A stretch of 10,050 nt of DNA from CAZDBA01 sp964503615 (lineage in GTDB: Bacteria > Planctomycetota > Planctomycetia > Pirellulales > Pirellulaceae), in the NCBI GenBank assembly GCA_964503615.1, contig CAZDBA010000171.1, positions 1-10,050 on the forward strand, given 5' to 3'. The first letter of the stretch is position 1. Each line of letters starts with the position of its first letter. Shown piece after piece: positions 1-6,108 of this stretch. The notes beneath the pieces were generated by a model. That model searched no databases. It was not told the DNA's origin and saw nothing but the letters and a program-made list of their open reading frames with translations. The translations under genes were made by a program, and so were the position numbers.

Positions 1-780
1 CCAAACGGTGTAGCGCCCCGAAACGGGATCCCCATCGAGCCAGCGAACGTTCTCGACCGGACTTTTGGTGAGCGGGGCATTGGTGGCGTTGCGATCCACA
101 TCCAGCTCACCGCCGAAATTTCCAATCTTATTCTGATAGAAAATTCGACCGCCCTTCGGATTGATTACGTGCAAGTCGAGATCGGACTTCGATTCCCAAA
201 CTAACGAAAACTGAACTTCGCCTTTCTTGCCTCCGGCTTCGGCAACTTTGCCTTGAATCCTGGCTACGGCGGCTGGTACCTCGGTGTTATTTTCGTTGAG
301 TCGTTCAGGGACACCCATCGTGGCCCTGTCTTGGCCAAGCCACTCCAGTCCTGAATCGGTTGTTTTCGTTTCGATTTGCTTAAAAAGAGTGGGAGCGTTG
401 TTCTCGAAGGCCTGTTCGTCAAACTTGTCTTCAAATTCGAATTCCGACTCCAATTCATCGTTGGCGAAATCGTTGGCTATCTTTTCAAATTCAAGTGGAG
501 CCAGGTCAATAGGCGCGAACTTAACTGGCTCCGAAGCCAGTGCCCCCTCCAGTTGGGTGATCTTTTTAGTTGGACCGGGCAGCAAGATTAATGCGGCAAC
601 AATAACCAGCAAACCATGCAAGCCAAAGCTCAGCAGAAAGCCAGGCTGAAAAGCCTTTCGGAACCATGGCACTTCTTCGATTTCGAAATCTTCGACAGGA
701 AAATCGGTGTTTCCAGAAGGTACTTGTGCTGCGTCAACGGGTGCAGGTGTCGGTAGAGATTTCGATACGTCCTGCTTCAT
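1..780 (-). CDS. Membrane-anchored YfaP-like (DUF2135) domain protein, C-terminus beyond window
   Basis: Partial gene: 260 codons are open from the ATG at 780 to the window edge with no stop. The start is firm because an in-frame TAA lies at 784-786. Residues 1-47 are hydrophilic and proline-containing. Residues 48-67 form one strongly hydrophobic segment (FLLSFGLHGLLVIVAALILL), read as a membrane anchor. Residues 92-128 are a very acidic linker (EFEFED, FDEQAFE). From about residue 187 the sequence matches the YfaP/DUF2135 pattern: a beta strand ending in VW, then SDLDLHVINPKGG, FYQNK, and GGELDVD near 223-229, breaking off at GRYTVW. This domain is known as a predicted beta-sandwich, often beside von Willebrand A or other extracellular modules; its biochemical role is not established. 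Topology is inferred as cytoplasmic N-terminus with the domain outside. It has its own promoter, separated from the FG-GAP gene by a terminator. No clear ribosome binding site is seen. Confidence 0.85.
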   Translation of the reverse strand, partial: MKQDVSKSLPTPAPVDAAQVPSGNTDFPVEDFEIEEVPWFRKAFQPGFLLSFGLHGLLVIVAALILLPGPTKKITQLEGALASEPVKFAPIDLAPLEFEKIANDFANDELESEFEFEDKFDEQAFENNAPTLFKQIETKTTDSGLEWLGQDRATMGVPERLNENNTEVPAAVARIQGKVAEAGGKKGEVQFSLVWESKSDLDLHVINPKGGRIFYQNKIGNFGGELDVDRNATNAPLTKSPVENVRWLDGDPVSGRYTVW

Positions 781-811
781 GTTTTATTGCCGTTCGCCAT
801 TGTCCCTTTAG

Positions 812-840
812 ATTGTAGAGTCTCCCCTACCCCGATTCAA
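812..840 (-). promoter_or_regulatory. Sigma-70-like promoter for the YfaP-domain gene
   Basis: Read on the minus strand, a -35 hexamer TTGAAT (835-840) and a -10 hexamer TACAAT (812-817) are separated by exactly 17 bases. They match the consensus at 4 and 5 of 6 positions. The predicted transcription start, near 805, leaves an untranslated leader of about 25 bases before the ATG at 780. The site lies just downstream of the terminator of the preceding gene, where a new promoter would be needed. Prediction by eye only. Confidence 0.5.
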
Positions 841-942
841 GGATTTTGGAAAGCGGGTCAAACGCACCGAATATGGGAGCATGCGCGACTTTGGTAGGGC
901 GACTCCCGTAGTAGAATAAAAAAGCCTTCGACATTTTCCAAC

Positions 943-973
943 AAAAAAAGCGAGGCTTTGCAGCCTCGCTTTT
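943..973 (-). terminator. Intrinsic terminator of the FG-GAP/ASPIC-UnbV gene
   Basis: A perfect 12-bp stem (AAAAGCGAGGCT at 946-957 pairs with AGCCTCGCTTTT at 962-973) closes a 4-base loop (TTGC). On the minus strand the hairpin is followed by a run of seven T (943-949, partly in the stem). It begins 45 bases past the TAA of the 930-residue gene. The other strand also has a short T run (970-973), so it could work weakly in both directions, but only minus-strand genes flank it. It separates that gene from the YfaP-domain gene, which has its own promoter. Confidence 0.85.
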
Positions 974-1018
974 GGTCTTGGTTACGACAATTCTATGTCA
1001 TCAATCTTTCTTGCGGTT

Positions 1019-3811
1019 TTAACCGGGGGTTAAGATTTGGATGAATGGGCTGATGTCGAAGAAGTTAACCACCCCATCTCTATTGATATCGGCTTGATCC
1101 ACAAAGCCTCCACTAGAGAGAAGAGAAATCAGTGGGCCGACGTCGAAAAAGTTGACAAGGCCGTCCGTGTTGACATCTCCCAACAGAATAACATCGCTGT
1201 TATCTGATACATCTGATACGCAAAAATTGTCTACCGTGATCGCTCCTGCTGAACCGCCGCCTGACTGCCCTTCCCACGTGAAACCTACGTTGTCCAAAAG
1301 GGTAAGGTCAGTCAATCGAATTGTACCGGCGTTGTTTTCAAAGAGAGGCTGAGGACCCATCGACTGTGAAACGCCATTGATTAGGAAGTCGGCTGTAAAT
1401 CCATCTGAGTCCGTGTTCAAAATCACTGTAAGAGTTCTTTGCACAGCGGGGCCTGAAAAATCGGTGTTGATATCGGGGATTGGGTTATCGGTACCTCCTG
1501 AACCGGGCGTACCACCGCCGAAAATCTCAACTTGCATAGCTTGTGCGTTTCCTCCGACCTCGCCTGGACGGTAGATAAACCAAGCTCGGCCACCGTTTTG
1601 AGCAAAGCGATCTTGTGGACGATTTTGTGCAACCGAGCCATCGGGGTTAACAACCGGTGAATTTTCCGAAAATCCAATACCTATCCATTCGGCTGCATTG
1701 CTTGTCACATCCATTTCTACGGTGTAGATAGTGTCTGCAGCTAAAGTAATTGGCAAAGTCGCAGAGCCTTCCATGTTGGTAGCTGTGTTGCCATTGCCAA
1801 CATTAAGGACTCCATTGTCGGTGGCAAAGCCATTTGCGATCCATGTCGCGCCGGATAAGTCATCTGTAGAACCATTTAGAGGAGCTCCAGTTCCCATGTC
1901 GAAACCCTCAAAAAATATTTCACTTGTTGGTGGCAAGTTCATCGCTTCATCTTGATCGATAACCAAAAATTGATTGGTCGAGATTGATGTCATTTCGGTT
2001 ATTCGGCCATCTGCCCAAGTGACAGTTACATCCACTTCGCTCGCTTGCCCTACGCCAAACATCAGGTCATAGCTGCTGGTGCTCGCTGCATTGCCATACC
2101 CTCCATGTACCTCTCGGGTAAGCTCCGTTCCATTGACCGTAACAACCACACGAGAACCAATCGCATCACGTGAGGTTGCATAACCTTCATCGCTCGGATT
2201 GTCTGGAGAACCAATTAGCTTAACGTTTAAAAAGTTGTTGTTAGTGGCCGTGTTATTCAACAGCAACACTGATGGGTCGTTGAATAGGGTAAAGCGAAAA
2301 TCGTTATTCAGGTTGACCAAAAACATGTCCACAAGCCCGTCTCGGTTAAAGTCAGCAGCCATGTTTCCTCTGCCACTGGCGTCAAAGTTGCCAGCTCCCG
2401 CAGGTACAGCGATATCAACAACATTTGCGATGGTATCGCCAACGGGAATGGTGTTAGGAAAGGTGTTATTCCGACCCTGAAACAATGGATTGGAGTTGTC
2501 AGCATTGGTTTTAGTACGGACTAGGTTTTGCAGATCACCAAACTCCAGCAACGCCGCATACCCGTTGTTAGCGCTGGCATCATTGGTGGTATGGATTTCC
2601 AGATCTCCGTCGTTGTCAAAATCCTGAATCTGCACACCCCATGACAATCCCGTGTCAACCAGACCATGCACAAAGCTCAAATTCCCAGTCTCAGCGAGTT
2701 GATTAACAAACAGATTACTTGAGGCATTAACACCAGAGACCCCAGACTCGGGGTTGTCACTGATGAAGATATCCATGTCACCATCGTTATCGATGTCAGC
2801 CAGAGCCATTCCCATTGCCGACCTCGTTATGAGGTTGTCAGCAAACACAAGTGAATAAGTCTGTGTGGTGTACCCAAGCCAATTTCCGTCGGCGTCCACA
2901 CCATCATTGATATAAATTTGGTCGATGTTATCTGTTGCGTTAGCACCCATGCCGGATTTATTTGTGACGATCAAATCAGGCCAACCATCGTTGTTGATAT
3001 CAGAAGAAGCCACGATATTGGTGTCTGCATAGTTGCCTGAATTGCCGTTTACATCTTCGTGACCGCCGAGATTAAAAGCGGCGGTGGAGTCGGTGAATGT
3101 TCCATCGCCATTGTTAATGTAGAACGTATCTGGCGAACCACTGGATGGAACATTGTCAGACCCATCGCTGTGATTACCTACATACAAATCAAGGTCGCCA
3201 TCTCTGTCAGGGTCAAACCAAACTGCAGTAAGTGAATCATCCGAATTGTTATTTGCAGCGTTTGAATCACTGGCCCGAACCAGTGAATTGATGCCGGTCA
3301 CTCCCCCTGCTGCTGCTGTGACATCTGTGAAGGAAAGTGATCCGGTTTCGATCAGCTGGTTTTGGTATAGCCGATTTGGCAAACCCATATTGGTAACATA
3401 CAAATCAAGATCGCCATCGTTGTCATAGTCACCCGCAATTGCACCGGTAACACCTCGAAAACGGTTTTCACCACTTAGGCCTGGATTAAACGGATCGGTT
3501 CCTGATGTGCCTGTAACATTCTGTGCCCCCAAAGCGTTCGATTGAAGACTAAACGTTCTTCCACCACTTCCATCATCAACGTTCAGATAAAGCCGGTTGT
3601 AGCCAGAAGCACCATCACTGCTTACTAGATACAGATCTGCGTAGCCATCATTGTCCAAGTCAGTAAAGACACCACCAGGACTGTGAAGGTCACCTGCAAA
3701 GGCGCGATAGTCACCTAGTCCCATCGAGTTGGTAACGTCATTGAATGATTGGCCAGAAACACTTTCAACTAAGAGAATCGAAAAAATTGCGGCGAGTCTA
3801 AAGGAATTCAA
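1019..3811 (-). CDS. Secreted FG-GAP repeat / ASPIC-UnbV protein with C-terminal dockerin-like pair
   Basis: A 930-residue exported protein. Residues 1-20 are a signal peptide (cleavage near VSG/QS). Residues 24-500 hold at least seven Asp-rich calcium-binding loops of the FG-GAP/VCBS kind (near 51, 128, 200, 271, 339, 397 and 487; e.g. DYDNDGDLDLYV), suggesting a beta-propeller. Residues about 551-619 match ASPIC/UnbV (AIGSRVVVTVNG, REVHGGYG, FGVGQ, VTWADGR). Residues about 633-866 are a predicted beta-rich region like a LamG/concanavalin sandwich, which I cannot assign to a family. Residues 878-927 are two dockerin-like EF-hand repeats: D879/N881/D883/N887/D890 and D908/N910/D912/N916/D919, each followed by a hydrophobic helix. 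The start is TTG, chosen because AGGAG lies 6 bases upstream, the signal peptide begins there, and the next Met is beyond it. It lies 136 bases after the sulfatase on the same strand. A calcium-dependent binding or scaffold role is likely; enzymatic activity is not evident. Confidence 0.9.
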   Translation of the reverse strand: MNSFRLAAIFSILLVESVSGQSFNDVTNSMGLGDYRAFAGDLHSPGGVFTDLDNDGYADLYLVSSDGASGYNRLYLNVDDGSGGRTFSLQSNALGAQNVTGTSGTDPFNPGLSGENRFRGVTGAIAGDYDNDGDLDLYVTNMGLPNRLYQNQLIETGSLSFTDVTAAAGGVTGINSLVRASDSNAANNNSDDSLTAVWFDPDRDGDLDLYVGNHSDGSDNVPSSGSPDTFYINNGDGTFTDSTAAFNLGGHEDVNGNSGNYADTNIVASSDINNDGWPDLIVTNKSGMGANATDNIDQIYINDGVDADGNWLGYTTQTYSLVFADNLITRSAMGMALADIDNDGDMDIFISDNPESGVSGVNASSNLFVNQLAETGNLSFVHGLVDTGLSWGVQIQDFDNDGDLEIHTTNDASANNGYAALLEFGDLQNLVRTKTNADNSNPLFQGRNNTFPNTIPVGDTIANVVDIAVPAGAGNFDASGRGNMAADFNRDGLVDMFLVNLNNDFRFTLFNDPSVLLLNNTATNNNFLNVKLIGSPDNPSDEGYATSRDAIGSRVVVTVNGTELTREVHGGYGNAASTSSYDLMFGVGQASEVDVTVTWADGRITEMTSISTNQFLVIDQDEAMNLPPTSEIFFEGFDMGTGAPLNGSTDDLSGATWIANGFATDNGVLNVGNGNTATNMEGSATLPITLAADTIYTVEMDVTSNAAEWIGIGFSENSPVVNPDGSVAQNRPQDRFAQNGGRAWFIYRPGEVGGNAQAMQVEIFGGGTPGSGGTDNPIPDINTDFSGPAVQRTLTVILNTDSDGFTADFLINGVSQSMGPQPLFENNAGTIRLTDLTLLDNVGFTWEGQSGGGSAGAITVDNFCVSDVSDNSDVILLGDVNTDGLVNFFDVGPLISLLSSGGFVDQADINRDGVVNFFDISPFIQILTPG

Positions 3812-3817
3812 ATCTAT

Positions 3818-3822
3818 CTCCT
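3818..3822 (-). promoter_or_regulatory. Strong Shine-Dalgarno that fixes a TTG start
   Basis: On the minus strand AGGAG ends 6 bases before the TTG at 3809-3811. It is the clearest ribosome binding site in the window and is the main reason to accept TTG as the initiator of the 930-residue protein. Most other genes here have no recognisable site. Confidence 0.75.
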
Positions 3823-3889
3823 GATAAGAAACATAAGATGCGAGAAGAGCGAACTGGATGGAAGTGCAGTGGCATAAATTTTAATGATG

Positions 3890-3907
3890 CACGCGATGCC
3901 GCGCGTG
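3890..3907 (-). other. Short GC-rich hairpin between sulfatase and FG-GAP genes
   Basis: CACGCG (3890-3895) and CGCGTG (3902-3907) form a perfect 6-bp stem with a 6-base loop, about 40 bases past the sulfatase stop on the minus strand. The following bases (CATCATTAAAATTTATG) are AT-rich but lack a proper T run, so it is at best a weak terminator or a processing/stability hairpin in a shared transcript. The stem is short and could be chance. Confidence 0.3.
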
Positions 3908-3947
3908 GTTTAGAAATGATCGAATGTTTGGAACTTGGCAAAAACGC

Positions 3948-5720
3948 CTAGTAGTCACCCCATTCGTCAGGGTAAATATATCCTAAAAAGGCATCACGGA
4001 TTATAACAGTGTTAATCCCTTTTATTCTGTCCTCTCCAATCCAGAAATCATGTTCGGTGCGCATTTGCTCGATAATCTCGGCATAAGCTGGATCTTGATG
4101 ACTGCTACGAATTTCAGATGGATTAAGGCTCAGGTCGTAAAAAGCTTCTGCAGTGTCGAGAATAGTCGTGCCATCCAAGTCAATTGTGTAAAACCGAATG
4201 TACTTAAAATTCGAACCGTGTACGGATGCCGAGGCCTGAATCACGTTCAATGAGGGGCGAAATCGTTTGTTCACGTGGCAGGGAAACGAGGTAAGGCCCG
4301 TTTTCCTTACGACCTCAGCGTTTTCGGTCATCGCTTTGATTGCGGTCGCGCCATCCAAGCCTAGTCCCGTGTAGTTAACGCCTGCAAGTTGCAGAACAGT
4401 AGGCGTGAGATCAGCCATCCAGATGTCGGTGTTGATCTTTTGTCCCGGTTCGATCCAGGGAGCAATGATCCCATTGGCGACAAAAACTCCTCCTTCGTAA
4501 GCGGTTCCCTTTCCAGCTCGGAAAATTCCGTTGTCTGCAAAATTCGTTACTCCTCCATTATCGCTGGTAAAGAGGAACATTGTGTCGTCGGCATGTCCTG
4601 AGTCAACAATTGAGTCCCAGACTTCGGCAATGGCTTCGTCGACGTCTTTGACCATCGCATAATAGACCGCTTTATTAATTCGATCCTGAACATCTTCAGG
4701 GGCGTCTGTGCCGAATGGAAGTCCAACAACATCATCTGCGAAAGTAAAGAGATAGGCTTCGTCAGCAGGTGTAATCCCATGCTCTAGCTTAACCGCATCA
4801 AACGCGGCTCGCGGAGCATGATAGGGCGAATGAGGAGCATTGAAACTGATGTACGCAAAAAATGGATCGCTTGAATCGACGGACTCAATGTACTCGACCG
4901 CTTTGTCCCGAAAGAGGTGTGTGCTGAACTGCGAGGTGTAAAAAGAAGTTCCGTTTTCTGCCAAGTCGTGACGTGTATGGTGATCATGGCCAAGTGTTCC
5001 GTCTGGGTAGGGCACTCCACCTGGCAATGTTCCATAACTGCGAAACTGTCCGCCCCGCAAGCCGACGAACTTGTCGAATCCTCGCAACGTGGGAACTTGA
5101 TCTGCGCCAAAACCTAAATGCCATTTGCCGAATGCGGCTGTCTGATAACCAGAGTCTTGAAGGAATTCTGACAACAACGGGACCCTTGCTGGAACCCCTC
5201 CATTCAAAGGTAAAGGGAACACGGAATGTTGGTTGAATCGCACTGGACTCATACCGGTCAACAAAGCGGCTCGAGAGGGAACGCAATTCTGGTGCCCGTA
5301 TAAATTCAGCCTGGTTCCTCGTGATTGGATCAGCGCAGAAGTCAGAGGCATGTGGTCTACGTCAAAATCCCCGTATCCTAAATCATCGACAACGACCATG
5401 ACCACGTTCGGTCTGGAGTTGAGAAGGTTAATCGGCTCAGGTTCATGTTGGGAGCTGAGTAAAATAATAAAGGGACTTATATCAAAAAAGTTAACGACTC
5501 CGTTACCATCCGTGTCGGCTTCGAATTGATAAGTCCCCGCAGTGAGCAAGCTCAAGAAAGGGGAGATGTCCTGGAAGTTAACAGAGCCATCAAGGTTGAC
5601 ATCACCCACTTCGGAAGTATCAGGCGAAAGAACTTTGGCTTGGCTGTACGAGCTAAAAAATGGACATGCAAAGAACAGAATGGCCAAGATGAATGGCCGT
5701 AGGGAGAGGGGTGCCCGCAT
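3948..5720 (-). CDS. Exported type I (formylglycine) sulfatase with N-terminal dockerin-like pair
   Basis: A 590-residue sulfatase that hydrolyses sulfate esters. Residues 1-28 are a signal peptide (cleavage near SQA/KV). Residues 39-90 are two dockerin-like EF-hand repeats (GDVNLDGSVNFQDISPFLSLL and ADTDGNGVVNFFDISPFIILL). The catalytic domain starts near 103: metal ligands D112/D113 in VVVDDLGYGD; the sulfatase signature C146-V-P-S-R150 followed by AALLTG, where C146 would become formylglycine; K199 and H201 in GKWHLG; H297 in APHSP; D387/N388 in TSDNGG; and K404 in GKGTAYEGG. All residues expected for activity are present, and length is normal once the 100-residue N-terminal extension is discounted. 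Maturation needs a formylglycine-generating enzyme, not encoded here. Substrate is unknown; sulfated polysaccharide is the common case in planctomycetes. No ribosome binding site is seen before the ATG. The FG-GAP gene follows on the same strand. Confidence 0.95.
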   Translation of the reverse strand: MRAPLSLRPFILAILFFACPFFSSYSQAKVLSPDTSEVGDVNLDGSVNFQDISPFLSLLTAGTYQFEADTDGNGVVNFFDISPFIILLSSQHEPEPINLLNSRPNVVMVVVDDLGYGDFDVDHMPLTSALIQSRGTRLNLYGHQNCVPSRAALLTGMSPVRFNQHSVFPLPLNGGVPARVPLLSEFLQDSGYQTAAFGKWHLGFGADQVPTLRGFDKFVGLRGGQFRSYGTLPGGVPYPDGTLGHDHHTRHDLAENGTSFYTSQFSTHLFRDKAVEYIESVDSSDPFFAYISFNAPHSPYHAPRAAFDAVKLEHGITPADEAYLFTFADDVVGLPFGTDAPEDVQDRINKAVYYAMVKDVDEAIAEVWDSIVDSGHADDTMFLFTSDNGGVTNFADNGIFRAGKGTAYEGGVFVANGIIAPWIEPGQKINTDIWMADLTPTVLQLAGVNYTGLGLDGATAIKAMTENAEVVRKTGLTSFPCHVNKRFRPSLNVIQASASVHGSNFKYIRFYTIDLDGTTILDTAEAFYDLSLNPSEIRSSHQDPAYAEIIEQMRTEHDFWIGEDRIKGINTVIIRDAFLGYIYPDEWGDY

Positions 5721-6108
5721 TAATGGTCGCTTAGGGGATAATAGTGCGAATTCGTGTGTTCTAAGGATAGGTTATTATTGATATCAAAGCAAATTTAGAT
5801 GATTAAGCGTCATTAGACCTTCAACAGGTGGAAAAGCTTACTTTTGAAAGACTAGACACTTTCACAATTTTCGGCTTGGGGTCACCGCCCTATCGCGCCG
5901 TTGCTGATTGAACAGAACAGGCCGATTGCGACGGCCGAAAATGAGTTGGCAGTTTCATGTGCGAAGCTCGAACAAATATCCCAAAAATCCAGAGTCCTGG
6001 TAGGTGTTGTAAGAATCGTAACGGAATTCCACAAACAGAACTTAAAGCACTTCCAATGAAACAGACTTTTGCGTGTCGAGTTTGTGTCACCGAATTCGCC
6101 GAGAGCCT
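5721..6108. other. 388-base non-coding gap upstream of the sulfatase
   Basis: I see no convincing gene here; the only ORF of note (minus, 5890-6090) has no recognisable protein character. The sulfatase promoter should lie here. A -10-like TATTAT on the minus strand at 5738-5743 lacks a good -35, so I do not call it. A 10-base palindrome TTGATATCAA sits at 5778-5787 and could be a regulator site or chance. The left part is AT-rich. The right part (5867-5942) holds nested inverted repeats, listed separately. Confidence 0.6.
5867..5942. repeat. Nested inverted repeats in the gap before the sulfatase
   Basis: ATTTTCGGC (5867-5875) and GCCGAAAAT (5934-5942) are a perfect 9-base inverted repeat with 58 bases between. 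Inside it GCCGTTGC (5897-5904) pairs with GCGACGGC (5928-5935), with one G-T wobble. A competing small hairpin is GGCCG (5920-5924) with CGGCC (5932-5936), loop of 7. On the minus strand the small hairpin is followed by TGTTCTGTTC, so it could act as a weak terminator for the 577-residue gene, 172 bases past its stop. The alternatives share bases and cannot all form at once. Confidence 0.4.

Noticed and set aside
284..649. Plus-strand ORF of 121 codons across the YfaP-domain gene
   Set aside because: It is antisense to a gene with a recognisable domain, promoter and start; the product is a low-complexity serine-rich string with no family character.
777..800. A seven-residue upstream ORF (MANGNKT) whose TGA overlaps the ATG of the YfaP-domain gene (ATGA)
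   Set aside because: It could couple translation, but it has no ribosome binding site and such a short overlap is likely chance.
5890..6090. Minus-strand ORF of 66 codons in the gap before the sulfatase
   Set aside because: It overlaps the inverted repeats, has no ribosome binding site and no recognisable features.
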